NCBI RefSeq assembly: GCF_050971785.1
Contig: NZ_JBPCCU010000007.1
Coordinates: 186,001 to 250,000 of the forward strand
Direction: 5' to 3'
Origin: Actinomadura_E scrupuli
GTDB lineage: Bacteria; Actinomycetota; Actinomycetes; Streptosporangiales; Streptosporangiaceae
DNA length: 64,000 nucleotides
Shown: piece after piece, positions 15,599-22,877 of the stretch
How positions within the stretch are numbered: the first letter of the stretch is position 1
Layout: every line of letters starts with the position of its first letter
Made by a program: the position numbers and the translations under genes
The notes under the pieces: generated by a model
Databases searched by the model: none
Told to the model about the DNA's origin: nothing
What the model saw: the letters and a program-made list of their open reading frames with translations, nothing else

Positions 15599-17245
15599 TC
15601 AGCCCTTGGTCAGCTCCGCCTTGTGCTCGTCGTGCTTCCCGGCCTCCTGGCCGCTCTCGATCTCTCCGTGGCCGCTGCCATGGCCGTTCTCCAGCGGGAT
15701 CGGGATCGAGTCGAAGGTCCAGAACCGGGTCAGCCTCGCCCGCAGGTGCCCGATCGGGCCCTTGACCGCGGGGATGCCGCCCTCGTCCACCGCGGGGAGC
15801 TCGGGCTGGGCCTCCTCCTTGCTGAGGATGACCGCGGCCAGCTCCGGCCGCGCCGGCCGGTGGATCTCGATGTACTCGCCCTCCGGGGTCATCTTGATGA
15901 TGCCGCTCTCGACCCCGTGCTCGACCACCGCCGCGTCCTTGCGCTGCAGGCCGAGGCAGATCCGCCGGGTGATCACGAAGGCGGCGAGCGGCAGCAGGAA
16001 GACCGCGAACCGGAAGAACCAGGTGGTGCCGTACAGCGACACGTCGAACTTGTCGGAGATGATGTCGTTGCCGCCGGCCAGCCACAGCGTTCCGTAGAAG
16101 GTGACCGCGGTCATGCCGATCGCGGTGCGCACCGGAGCGTTGCGGGGCCGGTCGTTGACGTGGTGCTGCCGCCGGTCGCCGGTCACCCAGCGCTCGATCC
16201 ACGGCCACAGGGCGGCGCCGGTCATGACGATGCCGAGCGGCCCCAGCGCCGGGATCACCACGTTCCAGGGGATCGTGTGGCCCCAGAGGTTGGTCTCCCA
16301 GTTGGGCATGATCCGCAGCGAGCCCTCGAGGAAGCCCATGTAGAAGTCGGGCTGCGAGCCCGCCGAGATCGCGGCCGGGTCGTACGGACCGAACATCCAG
16401 ATCGGGTTGATCTGGGCGAAGGTTCCCAGCAGCGCGATCACGCCGAAGGTGAACAGGAAGTACGCGCCGGTCTTGGCCATGAACACCGGGTAGAACGGGT
16501 AACCGGCGACCTGCTCGTTGGTCTGGCCCTTGCTCGGCATCGCGGTGTGCTTCTGATGCCACATGATCATCATGTGCGCGGTGACCAGCGCCAGGATGAT
16601 GCCGGGGATCAGCAGCACGTGCAGGGTGAAGAACCGGGGGATGATGTCCTGACCCGGGTACTCCCCGCCGAACAGGAAGAACGACAGGTACGTCCCGACC
16701 AGCGGGATGGACTGCATCACGCCCGCGGTGATCCGCAGGCCCGCGCCGGACAGGGCGTCGTCCGGCAGCGAGTAGCCGAACAGTCCCTCGACCAGGGCCA
16801 GCGTGAACAGTCCGAGGCCGATGAGCCAGTTGAGCTCACGCGGCTTGCGGTACGCGCCGGTGAAGAACACCCGGAGCATGTGGGCCATGATCGAGGCGAC
16901 GAAGAGGATCGCCGCCCAGTGGTGCAGCTGCCGCATGAGCAGGCCGCCGCGCACGTCGAAGCTGATGTGCAGCGTCGAGGCGTAGGCCTGCGACATCTGC
17001 ACGCCGTTCAGCTTGGTGTACGAGCCGTTGTAGACCACCTCCATCATGCTCGGCTGGAACCAGAGCGTGAGGAAGGTGCCGGTCAGCAGCAGGATGACGA
17101 AGGAGTAGAGCGCGATCTCGCCCAGCATGAAGGACCAGTGGTCCGGAAAGACCTTCTTCACGTTGCGCTTGAGGAACCCGACGGTACCGAGCCGCTCGTC
17201 GACGAAGGTGATCGGTGCGTCGACCGCCTTAGGCAGTGTGCTCAT
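15599..17245 (-). CDS. qcrB: Cytochrome bc1 complex cytochrome b subunit
   Basis: This 548-residue protein is the membrane core of the menaquinol:cytochrome c reductase. It has the N-terminal four-helix haem-binding bundle with paired His ligands, followed by the C-terminal helices; the quinol-oxidation (Qo) site motif is PDFY (about 298-301), the actinobacterial form of PEWY. A long charged C-terminal extension (about 430-548) is typical of actinobacteria. The ATG overlaps the qcrA stop as ATGA, so translation is coupled. It is the last gene of the unit, followed by a strong hairpin. QcrB of this type is the target of the drug telacebec in mycobacteria. The upstream frame beyond 17245 is a shadow of qcrA and is excluded. 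Confidence 0.95.
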   Translation of the reverse strand: MSTLPKAVDAPITFVDERLGTVGFLKRNVKKVFPDHWSFMLGEIALYSFVILLLTGTFLTLWFQPSMMEVVYNGSYTKLNGVQMSQAYASTLHISFDVRGGLLMRQLHHWAAILFVASIMAHMLRVFFTGAYRKPRELNWLIGLGLFTLALVEGLFGYSLPDDALSGAGLRITAGVMQSIPLVGTYLSFFLFGGEYPGQDIIPRFFTLHVLLIPGIILALVTAHMMIMWHQKHTAMPSKGQTNEQVAGYPFYPVFMAKTGAYFLFTFGVIALLGTFAQINPIWMFGPYDPAAISAGSQPDFYMGFLEGSLRIMPNWETNLWGHTIPWNVVIPALGPLGIVMTGAALWPWIERWVTGDRRQHHVNDRPRNAPVRTAIGMTAVTFYGTLWLAGGNDIISDKFDVSLYGTTWFFRFAVFLLPLAAFVITRRICLGLQRKDAAVVEHGVESGIIKMTPEGEYIEIHRPARPELAAVILSKEEAQPELPAVDEGGIPAVKGPIGHLRARLTRFWTFDSIPIPLENGHGSGHGEIESGQEAGKHDEHKAELTKG

Positions 17246-18360
17246 TGCTGAGTGGCACCTCGCTCCCAGAAGCTCGGGCCGACCGGGACCTTGTAGTCGC
17301 TGGTGGCGATGAGGTACCCCTCTCCGTCCACCGCGATCGGCAGCTGCGGTAGCGCACGCGCCGCAGGCCCGAACAGGACCTTGGCTCCGTCGGTCGCGTC
17401 GAAGGTGGATTGATGGCACGGGCAGAGGATGTGGTGCGTGGTCTGCTCGTAAAGTGCGGCCGGGCAGCCGACGTGCGTGCAGATTTTAGAATATGCGACG
17501 ATTCCGTCGACGTGCCAATTCTCCCGGCCCTTGACCGGCTTGAACTGCCCGGGGGGCACGTTGATCACGATGGTGGCCGCCTTGGCCAGCTCGTTGATCG
17601 GATCGTGCGTGCCCTCGATCCCCTCGGGCACCACGGTGATCATGCTGCCCGGCGAGTTGAAGTCACTCGCCTTCAGCGGCCGGTTGGTGCCGTCCACCAG
17701 CAGCCGGACCCCCGGCTTGCCCTGGGACCTGGCCTTCTCGACCGCGTCCCGCCAGAAGGTGTGCCGGAGCTTCTTCTCCGGCAGCGGCCCGAGGTCGCGC
17801 AGCAGCAGCAGCGGGGCCAGGCCCAGCGGGGCCGCCGCGAGCAGCAGCGTGCGGCGCAGCAGCGGCCGCTTGGTGATGCCGCTGTCCTCGGCGCCCTCGG
17901 CGAAGTTCTCGGCGAACGTCTGCCGGTCGGCCGCCGAGGAGGCCAGCTCGTGACGCTCCTGGATGATCTGCTTGGACGTCATGAGCCGGCGCACCCAGAT
18001 GGTCACGCCGATCGCCATCGCCAGGAACGACACCGTCATCGCGCTGCCGAGCGCGTAGTTGGACTCCTGCGCCCGGTCGATGCCGTGCATGCCGCCGTGG
18101 CGGCCGCTCCAGCCGATGAAGTAGACGATGAAGGCCATGCTGGCGAAGAACGCGATCAGGAAGAAGGTCGCGACCACGCGCTCGGCCTTCTTCGCCGCGT
18201 CCTCGTCGAGCTCGCTCGGCTCGCGGTCCGGGGTGGGCTCGTCCGCGGCGAGCAGGGTGCGGGACTCGGCCGGCGAGGGCGTCCCGATCACTCGGCGGGG
18301 CGGAGCGGGCCGGTCGGCGCCGTTCTGGGGCTCTTCAGAGCTGCCATAGGTGTCAGTCAT
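17242..18360 (-). CDS. qcrA: Rieske iron-sulfur subunit of the cytochrome bc1 complex
   Basis: A 372-residue protein carrying the Rieske 2Fe-2S cluster that takes the first electron from menaquinol. The two cluster-binding boxes are CTHVGCP (about 294-300) and CPCHQSTFD (about 312-320), each with the required Cys and His. As in other actinobacteria the N-terminal half is extended and contains three hydrophobic helices (about 64-82, 100-120, and 178-196), in contrast to the single anchor of proteobacterial Rieske proteins. The N-terminal 60 residues are acidic and Pro-rich. Its ATG overlaps the end of qcrC by eight bases and its stop overlaps qcrB by four, so the three proteins are made in step. 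Confidence 0.95.
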   Translation of the reverse strand: MTDTYGSSEEPQNGADRPAPPRRVIGTPSPAESRTLLAADEPTPDREPSELDEDAAKKAERVVATFFLIAFFASMAFIVYFIGWSGRHGGMHGIDRAQESNYALGSAMTVSFLAMAIGVTIWVRRLMTSKQIIQERHELASSAADRQTFAENFAEGAEDSGITKRPLLRRTLLLAAAPLGLAPLLLLRDLGPLPEKKLRHTFWRDAVEKARSQGKPGVRLLVDGTNRPLKASDFNSPGSMITVVPEGIEGTHDPINELAKAATIVINVPPGQFKPVKGRENWHVDGIVAYSKICTHVGCPAALYEQTTHHILCPCHQSTFDATDGAKVLFGPAARALPQLPIAVDGEGYLIATSDYKVPVGPSFWERGATQQ

Positions 18361-19216
18361 GCTGCTTCTTCAGCTTCTTGGGCTTCTTCGCGGTGATCCA
18401 CATCGCTGCGAAGACCAGCAGGCCGATACCGATGAGCCAGCCCGCGAGGCCTTCCGCGACGGGGCCGATGCGGCCCAGTCCGTTGCCACCGGGGTTGACC
18501 TCGTCACGGGTCTGGACGACATAGGCGATGATGGCGCGCTTCTGCTCGGGCGTGATGGTGGTGTCGTTGAAGACCGGCATCGCCTGCGGGCCGGTGATCA
18601 TGGCCTCGTAGATCTGCTGGTCCGTGGCGTCCTTCAGCGGCGGCGCGTACTTGCCGTAGGTCAGGGCCCCGCCCTCACCGGCGAAGTTGTGGCACTGCGC
18701 GCAGTTGGTGCGGAACAGCTTGCCGCCGAGCCCCACCTGGGAGTCGTCCGGGCTGGCCTGCTCCTTGGTGGGGATGGCCGGCCCGCCGCCGAGGGAGGCG
18801 ATGTAGTTGCTCAGGTCGGTGAGGTTCTGCTGCGCCTTCGGGTTGAGCTTGGGGTTGAAGGCGGGCACGGGCTCCTTGCGCGGCATCTGCGCGCCCGGGT
18901 TGGCCGCCGGCATGCGGCCGGTGCCGACCTGGAAGTCGACCGACGCGGCCCCCACGCCGATGAGGCTGGGCGCGATCGTGTTGCCCTTCGCGTCCCTGGT
19001 GCCCTCGGCGTTGAGCCCATGGCAGCTGGCGCAGTTCTGCTCGAACAGCTGCCGGCCGTTGGCCTGGGCCCGCGCCGCGGCCCTCGAATCGGCCGCTTCG
19101 GCACGATCGGTACGCGGTGAGAAGCCGGCGTACACGACGCCGATGGCCGCCAGGGCGACCAGCACAACGGCGTAGCCCGCCCACGGGCGCCGTCGCCATG
19201 CGGTGAACCATTTCAC
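18353..19216 (-). CDS. qcrC: Di-haem cytochrome c subunit of the bc1 complex
   Basis: This 287-residue protein carries two c-type haems, bound at CASCH (about 60-64) and CAQCH (about 171-175), each opening a cytochrome c domain. It replaces the mono-haem cytochrome c1 and mobile cytochrome c of other bacteria, allowing direct electron transfer from the Rieske protein to CtaC within the bc1-aa3 supercomplex. Hydrophobic helices at both ends (about 14-34 and 256-278) anchor it, with a Lys-rich cytoplasmic tail. The GTG start is preceded by GGGGA. It lies between ctaE (19-base gap) and qcrA (8-base overlap). Confidence 0.95.
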   Translation of the reverse strand: MKWFTAWRRRPWAGYAVVLVALAAIGVVYAGFSPRTDRAEAADSRAAARAQANGRQLFEQNCASCHGLNAEGTRDAKGNTIAPSLIGVGAASVDFQVGTGRMPAANPGAQMPRKEPVPAFNPKLNPKAQQNLTDLSNYIASLGGGPAIPTKEQASPDDSQVGLGGKLFRTNCAQCHNFAGEGGALTYGKYAPPLKDATDQQIYEAMITGPQAMPVFNDTTITPEQKRAIIAYVVQTRDEVNPGGNGLGRIGPVAEGLAGWLIGIGLLVFAAMWITAKKPKKLKKQHD

Positions 19217-19235
19217 GGATTGTCCCCGTTCCGGG

Positions 19236-19856
19236 CTACTTGATCAGGAAGATGACGCTGAAGAGGCCGATCCAGACCACGTCAACGAAGTGCCAGTAGT
19301 ACGACACGACGATCGCGCTCGTCGCCTGCTCATGTGTCCAGCGCTTCGCCGCGTAGGTGCGTCCCAGCACGAACAGGAAGGCGATCAGGCCGCCGGTCAC
19401 GTGCAGGCCGTGGAAGCCGGTGGTCAGGTAGAAGACCGAGCCGTAGGCCGAGGAGGAGAGCGTGAGGCCCTCGCCGTGGACCTGCTCGGCGTACGAGATC
19501 GCCTGCCCGATGACGAACCAGAGGCCCATCAGCAGGGACACCACGTACCAGATCCGGAGTTTGCGGACGTCACCTCGCTCCGCCGCGAACACGCCCAGCT
19601 GGCACGTCACACTCGACAGCACGAGCACGACGGTGTTGAACGTGTCGAACGGCAGGTTGAGCTTCGTCCCGGGCCACTCACCGTGCGGCTCCGCCTTGGT
19701 GACGGACCTGATCGTGAAGTACATCGCGAACAACGCCGCGAAGAACATGAGCTCGGACGACAACCAGACGATCGTCCCCACGCTGACCAGGTTGGGACGA
19801 TTGGCCCGAGCGCGGGGTGTTGTCTCTATCGCGGATGCTGTTGCCACGCCCAGCAT
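19236..19856 (-). CDS. ctaE: Cytochrome c oxidase subunit III
   Basis: A 206-residue subunit of the aa3 terminal oxidase with five transmembrane helices, the short actinobacterial form lacking the first two helices of mitochondrial subunit III. Family blocks include FFAALFAMYF, FHGLHVTGG and the C-terminal SYYWHFVDVVWIGLF. It does not bind redox centres; it stabilises subunit I. It heads the ctaE-qcrCAB unit, while the other oxidase genes lie at 33.6-36.5 kb. The start is uncertain: the ATG at 19856 and a GTG at 19847 (giving MATASAIE) both lack a clear ribosome binding site. The 222 bases up to the next gene probably contain a promoter I could not pinpoint. Confidence 0.93.
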   Translation of the reverse strand: MLGVATASAIETTPRARANRPNLVSVGTIVWLSSELMFFAALFAMYFTIRSVTKAEPHGEWPGTKLNLPFDTFNTVVLVLSSVTCQLGVFAAERGDVRKLRIWYVVSLLMGLWFVIGQAISYAEQVHGEGLTLSSSAYGSVFYLTTGFHGLHVTGGLIAFLFVLGRTYAAKRWTHEQATSAIVVSYYWHFVDVVWIGLFSVIFLIK

Positions 19857-20078
19857 TATTGCGTGCCTCGCGGCCTCCCGGCGCAGGACCCCCCGTTAAG
19901 CACGCCGCATGCCCCCAACCGAGGAGTCATGCCCGCGCCCGCGCGGTTCGTCACCTCCCGTGCCGCGTGAACTGCGGCCCCTCCGCACCCCCGGCGGGAC
20001 GGGCGGTGAACCGGCGCCGGGCGCGGCGGCGCGCTCCGGTCCCCCCGCAGGCCCCCCGAGGCGGTAACATCCGATGCC

Positions 20079-20495
20079 ATGAGCACCGCCGACGCCGTGA
20101 TCAAGATCCTTGTCTACAGCGACAACGCGAACACCCGCGCGCAGGTGCGGCTGGCGATCGGCCGCCGGCCGGCCGCCGACCTCCCGAAGGTCGAGTTCGT
20201 GGAGTACGCCACCCAGGCCGCCGTGATCGAGCAGCTCGACCGGGGCGGGATCGACGTGATCGTGCTGGACGGCGAGGCGCGCCCGGGCGGCCTGGGCATC
20301 TGCCGCCAGGCCAAGGACGAGGTCTACGACTGCCCGCCGGTGCTGGCCATCATCGCCCGCCGGGACGACGGCTGGCTCGCCACCTGGTCGCGCGCCGACG
20401 CCGTCGTCGACCAGCCGCTGGACCCGATGGCCGTGGCCAACACGGTCGCCGACCTGATCCGGCAGCGCATGGCCACCCGGCTTCCCGTCCTCTGA
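20079..20495 (+). CDS. Receiver-domain-like protein with an incomplete phosphorylation site
   Basis: A 138-residue single-domain protein with the fold of a response-regulator receiver. The first strand ILVYSDNAN supplies acidic residues and the putative phospho-acceptor Asp sits in IVLDGEARPGG. The lysine that completes the active site in true receivers is replaced: the expected K-P is QP in VVDQPLDP. No DNA-binding or output domain follows. I infer a pseudo-receiver that may act by protein interaction. The ATG is eight bases after a TAACAT hexamer (20065-20070) with no Shine-Dalgarno, which suggests a leaderless transcript. It is divergent from ctaE and 76 bases before trpD. Confidence 0.75.
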   Translation: MSTADAVIKILVYSDNANTRAQVRLAIGRRPAADLPKVEFVEYATQAAVIEQLDRGGIDVIVLDGEARPGGLGICRQAKDEVYDCPPVLAIIARRDDGWLATWSRADAVVDQPLDPMAVANTVADLIRQRMATRLPVL

Positions 20496-20571
20496 GCACC
20501 GGCTCACCGGACCCGCCCCACCCCCGACCCGGGGGCTCCGCCCCCGTTCACTCCGATCGCGAGGGCACTCC

Positions 20572-21621
20572 ATGGACACGCGCACGACCTGGTCCGCACT
20601 GCTCAACGCACTGCTCGCCGGCGAGTCCCTGTCGGCCGAGGAGGCCTCGTGGGCGATGAACGAGATCATGACCGGCGAGGCGACCGACGTGCAGATCGCC
20701 GGATTCGCGATCGCGCTGCGGGCCAAGGGCGAGACCGTCACCGAGGTGTCCGGCATCGCCGACGGGATGCTGGCCAACGCCACCCCGATCCACATCCCCG
20801 GTGACATCGTCGACCTGGTGGGCACCGGCGGAGACCGCTCGCACACGGTCAACATCTCCTCGATGAGCGCCGTCGTCGCGGCCGCCGCCGGGGTGAAGCT
20901 GGTCAAGCACGGCAACCGGGCCGCGACGTCCTCCTGCGGCGCCGCCGACCTGCTGGAGGAGCTCGGCGTCGCCATCGACCTGCCGGCCGCCCGGACCGCG
21001 GACATCGCCGACGAGGTCGGCATCACCTTCTGCTTCGCCCCGCTGTACCACCCGGCCCTGCGCTACGCCGCCAAGACCCGCAGCGAGCTCGGCACCCCGA
21101 CGGTGTTCAACTTCCTCGGGCCGCTGACCAACCCGGCCCGGCCGCGCGCCCAGGCCGTGGGCGTCTTCCACCCGCGCATGGCCGGGGTGCTGGCGGGCGT
21201 GTTCGCCGAGCGCGGCTGCTCGGCGCTGGTCTTCCGCGGCGACGACGGCCTGGACGAGCTCACCACCTCCGGGACCTCCGCCGTCTGGGTGGTCCGCGAG
21301 GGCACCGCGACGCAGACCACGTTCGACCCGGCGGAGCTGGGCATCCTCCCCGCCACCCCGGACGATCTCCGGGGGGCGGACGCCGCCTACAACGCGAGGG
21401 TGGCCAGGGCCGTCTTCGCGGGCGAGCCCGGCCCGGTACGCGACATCGTGCGGCTCAACGCGGCGGCCGCCCTGGTCGCGGCGGAGGGCGCCCCGCCTCC
21501 CGAGAAGCTCACCGCGGCGCTGCGGGACGCCTACGCCCGGACGGCGGAGGTCATCGACTCGGGGGCCGCCGCGGCGCTGCTGGACCGCTGGGTGAGCGTC
21601 TCCCGGGCCATGCGGGCCTAG
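20572..21621 (+). CDS. trpD: Anthranilate phosphoribosyltransferase
   Basis: A 349-residue enzyme that joins anthranilate to 5-phosphoribosyl pyrophosphate in the second committed step of tryptophan synthesis. The PRPP-binding motif GTGGDRSHTVNISS (about 84-97) and the KHGNRAATSSCGAADLLEELG segment that lines the anthranilate site are intact. Length matches the family. It is isolated from other trp genes, as in Streptomyces and mycobacteria. The ATG has GAGGG six bases upstream. A small GGGGGC-TCC-GCCCCC hairpin (20531-20545) sits in the gap before it, but no leader peptide or attenuator is visible. Confidence 0.95.
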   Translation: MDTRTTWSALLNALLAGESLSAEEASWAMNEIMTGEATDVQIAGFAIALRAKGETVTEVSGIADGMLANATPIHIPGDIVDLVGTGGDRSHTVNISSMSAVVAAAAGVKLVKHGNRAATSSCGAADLLEELGVAIDLPAARTADIADEVGITFCFAPLYHPALRYAAKTRSELGTPTVFNFLGPLTNPARPRAQAVGVFHPRMAGVLAGVFAERGCSALVFRGDDGLDELTTSGTSAVWVVREGTATQTTFDPAELGILPATPDDLRGADAAYNARVARAVFAGEPGPVRDIVRLNAAAALVAAEGAPPPEKLTAALRDAYARTAEVIDSGAAAALLDRWVSVSRAMRA

Positions 21622-21627
21622 CCCGCC

Positions 21628-21706
21628 GCCGGGCCGGCACGGCTAGTCGCGTCGGGCGGGCACCGCCAGCGCCGGGCCGGCCACGGCTAGTCGCCGTCGG
21701 GCAGGC
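21628..21706. repeat. Imperfect duplication of the 3' end of the Lrp-domain gene
   Basis: About 35 bases covering the last codons, stop and 3' flank of the following minus-strand gene (21671-21706) are repeated, with a few indels, at 21628-21661. Both copies contain GCCGGGCCGGC, then ACGGCTAGTCGC. It fills the gap after trpD. Confidence 0.6.
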
Positions 21707-21974
21707 CCAGCGCGAAGGCCGCCTCGAGGTCATGGCGGGAGTAGGTCTGGAAGGCGATGTGGGTCGCGGTGTGCACCACGCCCTCGACCTTGTTCAGGCG
21801 TCCCGGGATGACCTCGGCGAGCTCTTCGTGCCGGTGGACCCGCACCATCGCGACCAGGTCATGATCGCCCGTGATCGAGTAGACCTCGCTGACGCCCTCG
21901 AGCCTGGCGATGCTCTCGGCCACCTCGGGAATCCGGGCCACGTCGGCCTTGACCAGCACGATCGCAGTGATCAC
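21687..21974 (-). CDS. Stand-alone Lrp/AsnC ligand-binding (RAM) domain protein
   Basis: A 95-residue protein consisting only of the alpha-beta RAM domain of Lrp/AsnC regulators, without the helix-turn-helix. It begins VITAIVLVKADV and contains the conserved YSITGDHDLVAMVRV block and the dimerisation segment after it. Such proteins form oligomers and bind amino acids; they may modulate full-length Lrp proteins or act as sensors. The GTG at 21974 is chosen because GAGGGAGG lies a few bases upstream. It is convergent with trpD, and its 3' end is duplicated just downstream. A link to tryptophan metabolism is possible but not shown. Confidence 0.85.
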   Translation of the reverse strand: MITAIVLVKADVARIPEVAESIARLEGVSEVYSITGDHDLVAMVRVHRHEELAEVIPGRLNKVEGVVHTATHIAFQTYSRHDLEAAFALGLPDGD

Positions 21975-22068
21975 AGTACGCCTCCCTCGTTGCACACCCG
22001 TCCGACCTTATAGCGATCACGTTGCCGCCCGGCCCGGGACGGCACCGGCTCCGCCGCGCGGCGGGCGG

Positions 22069-22821
22069 CTAGCGCCAGCCGGCCAGTGCCGCGGCCCGGC
22101 GGCCGGCCCGGGAGTGCCGCGACAGCAGGCCGAACCCCAGACCCGCGACGAACCCGAAGATGTGGGCGACGTAGGCGGTGCCGCTCTCCTGCTGCGAGGC
22201 GATGGCCAGCCACTGGAAGATGAAGAACTGGCCGAGGACCACCCAGGCGGGCAGCCGGAACGGCAGGACCGACAGCACCAGCGCGATGGTCCTGGACCGG
22301 GGGTACATGATCAGGTGGGAGCCGAGCACGCCCGCGATGGCGCCGGAGGCCCCGATGAGCGGCACCGCCGAGTCGGGATAGGCGATGGCGAAGCCGTAGG
22401 CGGCGACGTAGCCGCAGATCAGGTAGAAGACCAGGTAGGGCAGGCGGCCCAGCCGGTCCTCGGTCGCCTGGCCGAAGACGAACAGGTAGACCATGTTGCC
22501 GAGCAGGTGCAGCCAGTTGGCGTGCAGGAACATCGAGGTCAGCGCCGACAGCCAGGGGATCTTGTCGAACACCCGGGGGCCGCACTCGGCCTGCACCTCG
22601 CGGGGCAGCGGCTGCTGCTCGTTGCTGGTCAGTTCCCGGGGTACGGCGCCGTAGTGGAAGTTGAACGTCGTCTGCTCGCACTTGCGGGCCTGGGTGTCCT
22701 CGGTCCCCACCGCACCGGCCATCGGGGAGAGCAGGAAGACCACGACGTTGATCGCGATGAGCAGATAGGTGACCACCGGAGCACGCCGGGTGGGCTGGTT
22801 GTCGTACAGCGGCAGAGCCAC
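22069..22821 (-). CDS. Rhomboid family intramembrane serine protease
   Basis: A 250-residue integral membrane protein with six to seven predicted helices. The rhomboid signatures are complete: HANWLHLLGNMVYLFVFG (the oxyanion/L1 region with HxxxxHxxxN), the nucleophile Ser in GASGAIAGVLG, and the catalytic His in AHIFGFVAGLGFG. A soluble loop of about 60 residues with two Cys (KCEQ, ECGP) lies between the first and second helices, probably outside the cell. Rhomboids cleave transmembrane substrates such as anti-sigma factors or adhesins; the substrate here is unknown. The GTG start follows GGGGGAGG. The frame extends far upstream but that part is a shadow of the next gene. Confidence 0.9.
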   Translation of the reverse strand: MALPLYDNQPTRRAPVVTYLLIAINVVVFLLSPMAGAVGTEDTQARKCEQTTFNFHYGAVPRELTSNEQQPLPREVQAECGPRVFDKIPWLSALTSMFLHANWLHLLGNMVYLFVFGQATEDRLGRLPYLVFYLICGYVAAYGFAIAYPDSAVPLIGASGAIAGVLGSHLIMYPRSRTIALVLSVLPFRLPAWVVLGQFFIFQWLAIASQQESGTAYVAHIFGFVAGLGFGLLSRHSRAGRRAAALAGWR

Positions 22822-22877
22822 TACCGCACCTCCCCCGCTCCGACGGCGCCCCAGCCTAGGGCCATCCGGGGTGCGGC

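Noticed and set aside
20531..20545. Short hairpin GGGGGC-TCC-GCCCCC before trpD as an attenuator
   Set aside because: No Trp-rich leader peptide or alternative structure is visible; at this GC content short hairpins are common.
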